From DASXRC01 sp036506495 (lineage in GTDB: Bacteria > Actinomycetota > Actinomycetes > Mycobacteriales > Micromonosporaceae): a DNA stretch of 9,987 nucleotides. The stretch is from NCBI GenBank assembly GCA_036506495.1, contig DASXRQ010000231.1, forward strand, positions 1 to 9,987, written 5' to 3'. A model generated the notes under the pieces. That model saw only the letters and a list, made by a program, of their open reading frames with translations. It was not told the DNA's origin and ran no database searches. Below, in pieces: positions 1 through 7,990 of this stretch (positions are counted from its first letter, which is position 1; each line of letters starts with the position of its first letter). A program made the translations under genes and the position numbers.

Positions 1-347
1 TGGACGCACTTCGGGAGCGGGGCGTACCCGCGCACGTGGAGCGGGCCCGCGCCGGCATCTCCCAGTTCGGCATCCGGGTCAACCTGCTCGACGGCCGCGA
101 GGCCATCTGGGACACCGACGGCACCGCGGGCCTGGAGGCCCAGGTCATGCGCGATGGGGTACTCGTCGGATTTGTCCCGCACATCGAGGGCTCCGAGGAT
201 TTCGACGAGAACCGGACCGTCGACGCGATCGCCCGCACCGACTACGACAAGCCCGTCGCGCGGCAACGTGCGACCGCGCCACCGCCGGCACCCCCGCTGC
301 CGCAGGAGGGCGGCTTCTTCCGCCGGTTCCGCGAGGGCTTCCGGTAA
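1..347 (+). CDS. C-terminal part of an unrecognised protein (5' end outside window)
   Basis: The reading frame is open from base 3 to the TAA at 345-347 and gives 114 visible residues. A GTG at 36 could be a start, but the frame runs open to the window edge with protein-like sequence (DALRERGVPAHVERARAG), so the gene most likely begins upstream. The visible part has a compact mixed region (about residues 1-80) rich in short hydrophobic stretches such as RVNLLDGREAIW and GVLVGFVPHI, then a proline/alanine-rich linker (TAPPPAPPLP), then a basic aromatic tail ending GGFFRRFREGFR. I do not recognise the family. The tail could form a short amphipathic, membrane- or partner-binding helix, which is inference. 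No upstream partner is visible. GC content and codon use match the bulk of the window, unlike the toxin-antitoxin pair that follows. Confidence 0.75.
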   Translation, partial: DALRERGVPAHVERARAGISQFGIRVNLLDGREAIWDTDGTAGLEAQVMRDGVLVGFVPHIEGSEDFDENRTVDAIARTDYDKPVARQRATAPPPAPPLPQEGGFFRRFREGFR

Positions 348-364
348 GCGGCGAAAACGACACA

Positions 365-379
365 CGGCGGCGTGCGCCG
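365..379 (+). terminator. Possible short terminator hairpin after the first gene
   Basis: CGGCG at 365-369 can pair with CGCCG at 375-379 around a 5-base loop, 17 bases after the TAA of the preceding gene. There is no T-tract. A competing pairing (368-371 with 376-379) is possible, so this is only a weak candidate. Confidence 0.22.
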
Positions 380-400
380 ATGCCAGGGCCACGATGTGGG

Positions 401-406
401 TACAAT
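401..406 (+). promoter_or_regulatory. Candidate -10 element of the toxin-antitoxin operon
   Basis: TACAAT differs from the TATAAT consensus at one position. It lies 31 bases before the antitoxin ATG, which leaves room for a transcript start near 413 and a leader of about 25 bases containing the GGAGG site. No convincing -35 hexamer is visible 16-18 bases upstream, which is common in high-GC actinobacteria. A second TANNNT (TAGGTT, 417-422) is an alternative. Confidence 0.45.
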
Positions 407-418
407 ACCGCTGTTGTA
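401..418. promoter_or_regulatory. Candidate autoregulatory operator (inverted repeat TACAA-N8-TTGTA)
   Basis: TACAA at 401-405 and TTGTA at 414-418 form a perfect 5-base inverted repeat with an 8-base spacer. It overlaps the candidate -10 and the expected transcript start. Type II antitoxins, alone or with their toxin, usually bind palindromes at exactly this place to repress their own operon, so this is a plausible operator. Nested in it is GGTA-CAA-TACC (399-409). A further short symmetry, ATCC-N4-GGAT (423-434), encloses the ribosome binding site. Confidence 0.4.
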
Positions 419-427
419 GGTTATCCC

Positions 428-432
428 GGAGG
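428..432 (+). promoter_or_regulatory. Ribosome binding site of the antitoxin gene
   Basis: GGAGG ends 5 bases before the ATG at 438. It fixes the antitoxin start and is much stronger than anything in front of the toxin start. Confidence 0.75.
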
Positions 433-437
433 ATCGG

Positions 438-722
438 ATGAGTATCGTCTCCGTACGCGAGTTCTCCTATAACCCGAGCGGCATGTTCGCCCGTGTCGAA
501 CAGGGCGAGACGATCCAGGTGACCAGGCACGGAAAGGTCATCGCCATCCTCTTGCCCGGGTCTGGAACGTTGGGACGCTACGCCGACCTGGTCAGCAAGG
601 GAGTTGTCAGGCTCAAGGCCACGACGACCACCGACCTCGACCGCATCCCGCAGTACGCCATACCCCCTGGCGTGTCGCCGCTGGACATCCTGCTAGCCGA
701 GCGAGCCGAAGACGACCGTTGA
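438..722 (+). CDS. vapB: Type II antitoxin, Phd/YefM-like (VapB role)
   Basis: The gene encodes 94 residues from an ATG with a well-placed GGAGG. Residues 1-40 match the Phd/YefM fold: a short N-terminal strand and helix (MSIVSVREFSYNPSGMFARV), then EQGETIQVTRHGKVIAILLP, the familiar 'V..GE.i.VTrhGkpvA.l.P' pattern of DNA-binding antitoxins. The C-terminal segment (about 70-94, SPLDILLAERAEDDR) resembles the acidic helix with which such antitoxins wrap and block a PIN toxin. The protein should dimerise, bind its own promoter and neutralise the RNase encoded next. The genes overlap by 4 bases (TTGA). A GC content near 65% in a hand-counted row, lower than the neighbouring genes, suggests later acquisition. 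'VapB' is used for the role; the fold is Phd/YefM rather than the AbrB or RHH type. Family confidence is high; the RNA target of the pair is unknown. Confidence 0.88.
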   Translation: MSIVSVREFSYNPSGMFARVEQGETIQVTRHGKVIAILLPGSGTLGRYADLVSKGVVRLKATTTTDLDRIPQYAIPPGVSPLDILLAERAEDDR

Positions 723-1123
723 TCTACCTCGATGCGTCGGCACTCATCACGCTGATCTCCGGGCGCTCGTACGCCGGCGAGCTGCGCGACTTTCTGGCGG
801 AGCGACCGGGTCAGCCGATGGGCACGAGCACGATCGGATTCGTCGAGACCGTCCGGACCCTCGACCGCATCGGAACCTATCCAAACGCGATGCAGGACCT
901 CGTGCGCGAGTTCACCGAGATCCTCGTAACCGAGGAGGTTCGCGGCTCCGCGGCGATGCTACCCGCAGGCATACGCACCCTGGATTCGATGCACCTCGCG
1001 AGCGCCCAGGTCATCGGGTCCGCCCTCACCGCACTCGCTACCTATGACAAACGCATGCTCGAGGTCGCGCGCGCGATCGGGCTGCCGGCCGTGGCGCCCG
1101 GCCTCGAGGAACGGTCCGCGTAG
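719..1123 (+). CDS. vapC: PIN-domain ribonuclease toxin, VapC family
   Basis: The gene encodes 134 residues. The acidic residues expected of a PIN nuclease are all present: D5 in MIYLDASAL, E43 in IGFVETVRTL, D89 in RTLDSMHLASA and D110 in ALATYDKRML. Known VapC toxins are Mg2+-dependent endoribonucleases that cut tRNA or rRNA and stop growth when the antitoxin is lost. The start is TTG at 719, overlapping the antitoxin stop (TTGA). It is preferred because the first catalytic strand begins at once and no later start would keep D5. Only a weak GAAGA (708-712) precedes it, so translation probably depends on ribosomes finishing the antitoxin, which would keep toxin output below antitoxin. Length is normal for the family and no active-site residue is missing, so the toxin looks intact. 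Downstream, the reductase gene converges, with 12 bases between the stops. Confidence 0.92.
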   Translation: MIYLDASALITLISGRSYAGELRDFLAERPGQPMGTSTIGFVETVRTLDRIGTYPNAMQDLVREFTEILVTEEVRGSAAMLPAGIRTLDSMHLASAQVIGSALTALATYDKRMLEVARAIGLPAVAPGLEERSA

Positions 1124-1133
1124 GTAACGTTCC
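1108..1133. terminator. Weak candidate bidirectional terminator between convergent genes
   Basis: GGAACG (1108-1113) can pair with CGTTCC (1128-1133) around a 14-base loop. The structure spans the vapC stop and ends 3 bases before the stop of the opposing reductase gene. There is no T-tract and the loop is long, so only the location argues for function. Confidence 0.28.
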
Positions 1134-1135
1134 GC

Positions 1136-2395
1136 TCAGGTGAGAAGATCGCCGAGCGGCGTGTCGGGGTCGGCCAACCGCTCGATGTCGACCGCCCTGC
1201 CGGCGTAGCCGGCCCGAACCAAGGCCTGGATCTGGTCCTGCACGTCCCACACGTTCGCGTTCATGCCGGCCAGCACCCGCCCGTCGGCGACCCAGAACGC
1301 GACGAACTCCGGCGCCTTACCGTCCACAACGGACGGATCGCCGCGGAACACGACCCGGTCGTAGCCGCCCGGCATCGCGTACCCGGAGTACTCCATGCCC
1401 AGGTCGTACTGGTCGGAGTAGAAGTAGGGAACGCGGTCGTACACCAGGTCCTGGCCGAGCATCGACTTCGCCACCGCCTTCCCCCCGTTGAGCGCGTTGG
1501 CCCAGTGTTCGACCCGGATGCGCTCGCCGACCAGCGGGTTGAACGAGTTGGCGACGTCACCACACGCGTAGACGTCCTCATCCTCGGTACGCAGGCTGGC
1601 GTCGGTGAGGACCCCGTTGTCCACCTCGAGGCCGGCCGCCTCCGCCAGCTCGGTGGCGGGCCGGATGCCCACGCCTACGATGGCCAGGTCTGCCGGCACC
1701 TCGGTGCCGTCGTCGAGGACCACGCTGGCCAGCCGGTCGCCGAGGCTGCCGAACTCGCGTACGCCGGCCTCGAACCGGAAGTCGACGCCGTGTGCGACGT
1801 GCAGGTCCCGGTACGCGGCCGCCACCTCGTCGCCGAGCACGCGGCGCAGCGGGAGGCTGTCGACCTCGACGACGGTCACCGCGCAGTCGTGCGCCCGGGC
1901 GGCGGCCGCGGTCTCCAACCCGATCCAGCCGGCCCCGACGACCACCACCTGGGAACCCTCGCGCAGCGCGGCGAGCAGGGCGTCGGATTCGTCGATCGTG
2001 CGCAGGTATCGCACGCCCGTGACGTCGGCGCCGGGCACCTCGAGCCGGCGGACCCGGGACCCGGTGGCCAGCAGCACCTTGTCGTAGCGCAGCGCCTCAC
2101 CGCCGTCCACGGTGACCGTGCGCGCCTGCCGGTCCAGCATCGTCACCCGCCGGCCGAGCCGCAGGTCCACGTCGTGCTCGGCGTACCACCCCTCGTCGTG
2201 CACGAAGGCCACGTCGCGGGGATCCTTGCCGAGCAGGTACCCCTTCGACAGCGGCGGCCGCTCGTACGGCCGTTCGGTTTCCTCACCGATCAGGACGACC
2301 CGGCCGGTGAAGCCCTCCGCGCGCAGCGTCTCGGCCGCCTTCGCCCCGGCGAGCGCCGCACCGACGATCACGAATGTGCGTTGATCCGCATCCAC
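1136..2395 (-). CDS. Ferredoxin-reductase-type FAD/NAD(P) oxidoreductase
   Basis: The gene encodes 419 residues from a GTG start. It belongs to the two-dinucleotide-domain flavoprotein family that includes putidaredoxin, rubredoxin and terpredoxin reductases. An FAD-binding Rossmann motif lies at the N terminus (VIVGAALAGAKAAETLR, glycines at 12 and 17), followed by the family signature RPYERPPLSK ending at K51. The NAD(P) Rossmann motif is VVVGAGWIGLETAA (about 151-164), the second FAD contact is DVYACGDVA (about 274-282), then RVEHWANA. Residues from about 321 form a Reductase_C-like domain. Such enzymes pass electrons from NAD(P)H through FAD to a small ferredoxin, usually for a P450 or Rieske oxygenase; none is encoded in this window, so the partner is unknown. 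It begins 9 bases after the dGTPase stop and probably belongs to the same transcript. No strong Shine-Dalgarno is present; a TAAGCT (2402-2407) six bases before the start could act as an internal leaderless promoter, but overlaps the dGTPase stop. Confidence 0.93.
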   Translation of the reverse strand: MDADQRTFVIVGAALAGAKAAETLRAEGFTGRVVLIGEETERPYERPPLSKGYLLGKDPRDVAFVHDEGWYAEHDVDLRLGRRVTMLDRQARTVTVDGGEALRYDKVLLATGSRVRRLEVPGADVTGVRYLRTIDESDALLAALREGSQVVVVGAGWIGLETAAAARAHDCAVTVVEVDSLPLRRVLGDEVAAAYRDLHVAHGVDFRFEAGVREFGSLGDRLASVVLDDGTEVPADLAIVGVGIRPATELAEAAGLEVDNGVLTDASLRTEDEDVYACGDVANSFNPLVGERIRVEHWANALNGGKAVAKSMLGQDLVYDRVPYFYSDQYDLGMEYSGYAMPGGYDRVVFRGDPSVVDGKAPEFVAFWVADGRVLAGMNANVWDVQDQIQALVRAGYAGRAVDIERLADPDTPLGDLLT

Positions 2396-2404
2396 CCGGT
2401 CAGC

Positions 2405-3652
2405 TTATTTGAGGCGCGAACGCCAGGCGACCGCGGCCGGGTCCGTCAGGGAGGCGACCTGGTCGACGACGACCCGCAGCCGGGCGGCGTCGTCCGGGGC
2501 CGCCTTCCAGAGCGGGGCGAAGACCGCATCGAGGCCGTCCGGTGCGCGTGCCGACAGCGCCTCGACGAGCGTCACGAGGATGTCCCGCTGCCGCTCGTAC
2601 CAGCCGACCGCGCCCTCGCGGCGCATGACATAGCGCAGCGCCAGCCCCTTCAGCAGCGCGCACCGTGCCCGGTACTCCCGCGGCACCACGAGGTCGGCGG
2701 CGTACCGGCGCAACGGACCATCCCCATACTCGGTGCGGGTCGCCGCCACGGCGGACGAGACGAAACGTCCGGTCAGGACGCTCGTGACGCCCTTGAGCGC
2801 CGCCTGCGCGGCGTGGCTGCCGTCGTACTCGGCGAGCGGCGCGAACAGGGGGTCGGCCAGCAGGTCGTCCAGCACGGCAGCGAGGTCACCCACCGACTCG
2901 GGCGAATAGGCCTCGGCGACGTCGGCGCACACGGCGGCTCGTTCGTCCCGGTCGGCGAGCAACGGTCGTAGCGCGATGTACCCGCCGTGCACGCCGTCCT
3001 CCACGTCATGCACGGAGTACGCGACGTCGTCGGCCCAGTCCATGACCTGCGCCTCGAGGCAACGCCGCCGCTCCGGCGCCCCGGCGCGCAGCCACGCGAA
3101 CACGGCCGCGTCGTCGGCGTACACCCCGAACTTGCGCTGCCCGACCCCCCGCGGCCAGGGATACTTGCACGTGGCATCGAGCGATGCCCGCGTGAGGTTG
3201 AGGCCCACGGACGCGCCGCCGGGCCCGAACACCTTTGCCTCCAGCCGGGTGAGTACGCGCAGCGTCTGAGCGTTGCCCTCGAACCCGCCGCACGGGTCGG
3301 CGACCGCGTCGAGCGCGTCCTCCCCGTTGTGCCCGAACGGCGGGTGGCCCAAATCGTGCGCGAGACCCGCCACGTCCGCCACGTCGGGATCACAGCCGAG
3401 CCGGGCGCCCATCTCCCGCGCGATCTGGGCGACCTCGAGCGAGTGGGTCAGCCGGGTACGCGGGAAGTCCGACGGACCCGCACCGCCGGCGAACTCACCC
3501 GCGGCGCTGCCCGCCGGGTGCACCTGCGTCTTGGCGGCGAGCCGCCGGAAGGCGGCCGAGTGCAGCACCCGCGCGCGGTCCCGCTCGAACGGGCTGCGGC
3601 CATACGACCGGTCCTTCGGCGGCTCGGTGACCCACCGCTCCGCGTCGATCAC
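2405..3652 (-). CDS. dgt: dGTP triphosphohydrolase-like HD-superfamily protein
   Basis: The gene encodes 415 residues from a GTG at 3652-3650, overlapping the stop of the upstream VOC gene (GTGA). The start follows from family length and from the sequence beginning IDAERWVTEPPKDRSYGR, typical of actinobacterial members; the frame stays open further upstream, but only as shadow of the VOC gene. The N-terminal block SPFERDRARVLHSAAFRRLA and KTQVHP are conserved in dGTPases. The HD metal site is visible: H70 (RTRLTHSLEVAQ), H99-D100 (AGLAHDLGHPPFGHNGEDAL) and a distal Asp at 208/209 (DWADDVAYSVHDVEDG). The C terminus carries QVASLTDPAA. The family removes triphosphate from dGTP or other dNTPs in one step, affecting dNTP pools; the exact substrate of this clade cannot be read from sequence. 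No ribosome binding site of its own is evident, so translation is probably coupled to the upstream gene. Confidence 0.93.
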   Translation of the reverse strand: MIDAERWVTEPPKDRSYGRSPFERDRARVLHSAAFRRLAAKTQVHPAGSAAGEFAGGAGPSDFPRTRLTHSLEVAQIAREMGARLGCDPDVADVAGLAHDLGHPPFGHNGEDALDAVADPCGGFEGNAQTLRVLTRLEAKVFGPGGASVGLNLTRASLDATCKYPWPRGVGQRKFGVYADDAAVFAWLRAGAPERRRCLEAQVMDWADDVAYSVHDVEDGVHGGYIALRPLLADRDERAAVCADVAEAYSPESVGDLAAVLDDLLADPLFAPLAEYDGSHAAQAALKGVTSVLTGRFVSSAVAATRTEYGDGPLRRYAADLVVPREYRARCALLKGLALRYVMRREGAVGWYERQRDILVTLVEALSARAPDGLDAVFAPLWKAAPDDAARLRVVVDQVASLTDPAAVAWRSRLK

Positions 3653-4143
3653 TCGTCGAGCGTAGCGGCGCTCGCGACCTGCGCTCCCCACTGGTGCGGA
3701 TCGACATCGGCGAGATGCTGGGCGAACATCCACCGGTGCCCCTCGAGGTCCTCCACCCGGTAGTGGCGCTGCCCGTACGGCGTGTCCTCCGGTTCGGAGA
3801 GCACGGTCGCCCCGGCCGCCTGCGCGGTCCGGAAGTGGGCGTCGACGTCGTCGACGTACACCATGAGTCCGTCGATGATGTACGGCACCTGCGACCATCG
3901 GCGGGCCGCCTCGCAGGTCTCCCGGTGCCGGCGCGGGCTCTGGTAGTCGGGCGTCGGGGTGGCCAGCGCGATGACGCCGTCGCCGGCCGCCATCTCGGCG
4001 TGGCTGATCGTGCCATCCGGCGCGCTCAGCCGCAGTCGCTCGGTGAAGCCGAACGCGGTGGCCAGCCAGTCCAGCGCGGCCGCTCCGTCCTCGTACGCGA
4101 TCATCGGCATGATCGCGGGCATGTCCTTAGGTCGGTTCGCCAT
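3649..4143 (-). CDS. VOC (glyoxalase/PhnB-like) superfamily protein
   Basis: The gene encodes 164 residues from an ATG. The paired beta-alpha-beta-beta-beta pattern of the vicinal oxygen chelate fold is visible: a first module (about 10-65, IMPMIAYEDGAAALDWLATA, FGFTERLRL, TISHAEMAAGDGVIAL) and a second (about 88-142, DGLMVYVDDVDAHFRTAQAA, ending YGQRHYRVEDLEGHRWMFAQ). The 'YG.R.Y.V.D.eGH.W.FA' ending is typical of PhnB/glyoxalase-like proteins. Members bind metals or drugs, isomerise thiol adducts or act as dioxygenases, and the substrate cannot be told here. H48 and H136 are possible ligands. The C-terminal tail (143-164) lies past the fold. Its stop overlaps the GTG of the dGTPase gene. 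A TATGGT lies 6 bases before the ATG, suggesting a leaderless transcript that would start the VOC-dGTPase-reductase unit. Confidence 0.88.
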   Translation of the reverse strand: MANRPKDMPAIMPMIAYEDGAAALDWLATAFGFTERLRLSAPDGTISHAEMAAGDGVIALATPTPDYQSPRRHRETCEAARRWSQVPYIIDGLMVYVDDVDAHFRTAQAAGATVLSEPEDTPYGQRHYRVEDLEGHRWMFAQHLADVDPHQWGAQVASAATLDE

Positions 4144-4149
4144 GTGCCG

Positions 4150-4155
4150 ACCATA
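4150..4155 (-). promoter_or_regulatory. Candidate -10 element for a leaderless VOC/dgt/reductase transcript
   Basis: On the minus strand TATGGT is followed by six bases and then the ATG at 4143. In actinobacteria a TANNNT at this distance places the transcript start on or next to the start codon. No Shine-Dalgarno precedes the ATG, which agrees with this. No -35 consensus is visible. Confidence 0.4.
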
Positions 4156-4198
4156 GGACGCGAGGGCTCCGCTCCGCTTGGACGAATGGGAACCGCGG

Positions 4199-4555
4199 TC
4201 AGAGGGGCTTGGCCACTAGGACGCAGAACTCGTTGCCCTCCGGGTCGGCGAGGACGACCCAGTTGACGTCGGCGGACTGGCCGACGTCCACGTGCCGGGC
4301 GCCCATGTTCACGAGCCGCTCGACCTCCTCGTCCTGATCGGTCGGGCGCAGGTCGATGTGCAGCCGGTTCTTGACCGACTTCGCATCCGACCCGGGCACG
4401 AACACGAGCGCGGGTAGCTCGTCCGCGCTGCGCCGGATCTCGACCTCGTCGGGCTGTTCGTAGACGATGCGGTAACCGAGCGCCTCCGCCCACCAGCGGG
4501 CCAGCCGGGCCGGGTCCGCCGCGTCGACGACCAGGTTCTCCCACAGGCTGCCCAC
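4199..4555 (-). CDS. Small VOC (glyoxalase-like) superfamily protein
   Basis: The gene encodes 118 residues from a GTG at 4555-4553, chosen because GGAGG (4567-4563) lies 7 bases upstream and because the protein then begins with the first strand of the fold (GSLWENLVVDAADPARLARW). The pattern is that of small glyoxalase-like domains in actinobacteria: WWAEALGYRIVYEQPDEVEI, ALVFVPGSDAKSVKNRLHID (the 'K..KNR.H.D' motif), then ERLVNMGARHVDVG and the closing NWVVLADPEGNEFCVL. H66 and E109 (in PEGNEFCVL) are the usual metal or substrate positions. Function is unknown; members are often annotated as glyoxalase or bleomycin-resistance-like, but resistance cannot be claimed from sequence. It lies between PPDK (112 bases upstream) and the second VOC gene (55 bases downstream). 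The two VOC proteins differ greatly in length and sequence, so this is not a recent duplication. Confidence 0.88.
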   Translation of the reverse strand: MGSLWENLVVDAADPARLARWWAEALGYRIVYEQPDEVEIRRSADELPALVFVPGSDAKSVKNRLHIDLRPTDQDEEVERLVNMGARHVDVGQSADVNWVVLADPEGNEFCVLVAKPL

Positions 4556-4562
4556 GGCACTA

Positions 4563-4567
4563 CCTCC
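4563..4567 (-). promoter_or_regulatory. Ribosome binding site fixing the start of the small VOC gene
   Basis: GGAGG (within AGCGGAGG on the minus strand) sits 7 bases before the GTG at 4555. It decides against the longer open frame that reaches back into the PPDK gene. Confidence 0.75.
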
Positions 4568-4571
4568 GCTG

Positions 4572-4611
4572 CGACGAATCGACGAACTTGGGGTTACGCC
4601 AACGTTACGCC
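4572..4611. repeat. Two tandem direct-repeat pairs upstream of the small VOC gene
   Basis: CGACGAA occurs at 4572-4578 and 4580-4586 (period 8). GTTACGCC occurs at 4593-4600 and 4604-4611 (period 11, about one helical turn), with AACGTT between. On the minus strand the second pair contains TAACGT (4607-4602), a possible -10. The cluster lies 17-56 bases before the VOC start, where an operator would be expected. No known binding protein is recognised. Confidence 0.45.
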
Positions 4612-4645
4612 CGCGGTTCCACGGTCGCTGGGTACGCGTTCGCGT

Positions 4646-4659
4646 CCGGCCCGCGCCGG
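4646..4659 (-). terminator. Possible hairpin just after the PPDK stop
   Basis: CCGGC and GCCGG (4646-4650 and 4655-4659) form a perfect 5-base stem with a 4-base loop, starting 8 bases past the PPDK stop codon on the minus strand. No U-tract follows. It may be a weak or partial terminator between PPDK and the VOC genes. Confidence 0.3.
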
Positions 4660-4667
4660 GTCGGCGA

Positions 4668-7361
<2,694 letters not shown>

Positions 7362-7366
7362 AAACG

Positions 7367-7372
7367 CCTCCC
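7367..7372 (-). promoter_or_regulatory. Ribosome binding site fixing the PPDK start
   Basis: GGGAGG on the minus strand ends 5 bases before the GTG at 7361. It rejects the 58-residue N-terminal extension that the open frame would allow; that extension is arginine/proline-rich and unlike PPDK. Confidence 0.8.
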
Positions 7373-7506
7373 GTGCTACCGCCGGATCGATATTGCTGGT
7401 TCCGTCGTACCCCATTCGGCGGTGGCCGTGCCAGGGAACAAGGGCCCAGCGGCAGGTTATGCGAAGCGGTGGCCGGCGGAAACCCCGGGGCCACCCGCCG
7501 CCCGCG

Positions 7507-7512
7507 TACGGT
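7507..7512 (+). promoter_or_regulatory. Candidate -10 element for a leaderless Nudix transcript
   Basis: TACGGT lies 7 bases before the GTG at 7520, and no Shine-Dalgarno is present. The same hexamer, TACGGT, sits 6 bases before the AhpD-like gene at 9502. No -35 hexamer is visible. Confidence 0.45.
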
Positions 7513-7519
7513 CGTTGTC

Positions 7520-7984
7520 GTGGAGATCGCGCCATACCGGCCGGCCGCTCGCGTCGTCTGCGTCGATGCGGCCGGCCGCATTCTGATGCTCCGCTGGCGT
7601 GATCCGTACGACGGCTCGGTTCTCTGGGAGCCCCCCGGCGGCGGGATCGAGCCGGGCGAGACGCCGCTGCAGGCGGCGCGCCGCGAGCTGACCGAGGAGA
7701 CCGGGCTGGCTGTCGACGCGATTGTCGATCGGCCGGTACGGGTCCACCGCGATGTGCCGTGGAACGGGCAGCGGCACGTCGGCCCGGAGGACTTCTTCCT
7801 GGCTCGCTACCCGGGCGACACCCCGGCGCTGCGCCGCGACGGGCTGCTGCCGGACGAGCGGGCGAACATCGTCGACCACGCGTGGGTGCCGTGGCGTGAG
7901 CTCACGGCGCTCGGCGGGTTGGAGCCGCCGAACCTCGTCGCGGTGCTCGCGGCGCTCGACCCGGCCGGCCCATGGGCGGGTTAG
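7520..7984 (+). CDS. Nudix hydrolase
   Basis: The gene encodes 154 residues from a GTG at 7520. A full Nudix box runs from residue 41 to 63: G41, E47, R55-E56-L57, E59-E60 and G62 fit GX5EX7REUXEEXGU exactly, so the metal-binding catalytic helix is intact. The domain begins at once (APYRPAARVVCVDAAGRILM) and fills the protein, ending HAWVPWRELTALGGLEPPNL. The family cleaves nucleoside diphosphates linked to another moiety (for example oxidised dNTPs, ADP-ribose or nucleotide sugars); the substrate cannot be told, as no known subfamily signature after the box is recognised. The open frame extends upstream, but that part is the divergent promoter region and unlike the family. The stop overlaps the stop of the convergent MocR gene. 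It should act in the cytosol as a monocistronic, probably leaderless, gene. Confidence 0.92.
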   Translation: MEIAPYRPAARVVCVDAAGRILMLRWRDPYDGSVLWEPPGGGIEPGETPLQAARRELTEETGLAVDAIVDRPVRVHRDVPWNGQRHVGPEDFFLARYPGDTPALRRDGLLPDERANIVDHAWVPWRELTALGGLEPPNLVAVLAALDPAGPWAG

Positions 7985-7990
7985 CCCGCC
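7975..7990. terminator. Bidirectional hairpin with the two overlapping stop codons as its loop
   Basis: GGCGGG (7975-7980) and CCCGCC (7985-7990) form a perfect 6-base all-GC stem. The 4-base loop TTAG (7981-7984) holds both the TAG of the Nudix gene and, on the other strand, the TAA of the MocR gene. A hairpin at the meeting point of convergent genes is the expected place for a shared terminator. No T-tract follows on either side, so it would be a non-canonical, actinobacterial-style terminator or an RNA 3'-end protector. Confidence 0.5.

Noticed and set aside
1505..2971. Long plus-strand open frame (488 codons) across the reductase and dGTPase genes
   Set aside because: Antisense shadow caused by strong G/C at third positions. 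Its translation is low-complexity (R, H, P, V, G rich) without motifs, while the minus strand encodes two full conserved proteins.
3653..3898. N-terminal extension of the dGTPase frame
   Set aside because: It lies entirely inside the upstream VOC gene and has arginine-rich shadow composition; the GTG at 3652 gives the usual family length.
4143..4199. Idea that the two VOC genes are a tandem duplication
   Set aside because: The proteins are 118 and 164 residues with different motifs; they share only the general fold.
7362..7519. A defined PPDK promoter in the 158-base gap to the Nudix gene
   Set aside because: Several weak TANNNT-like hexamers occur on the minus strand, but none has a convincing -35 partner, so no site is called.
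7362..7535. 58-residue N-terminal extension of PPDK
   Set aside because: GGGAGG at 7372-7367 and the conserved beginning of PPDK (KYVYDFAEGNKDLK) place the start at 7361.
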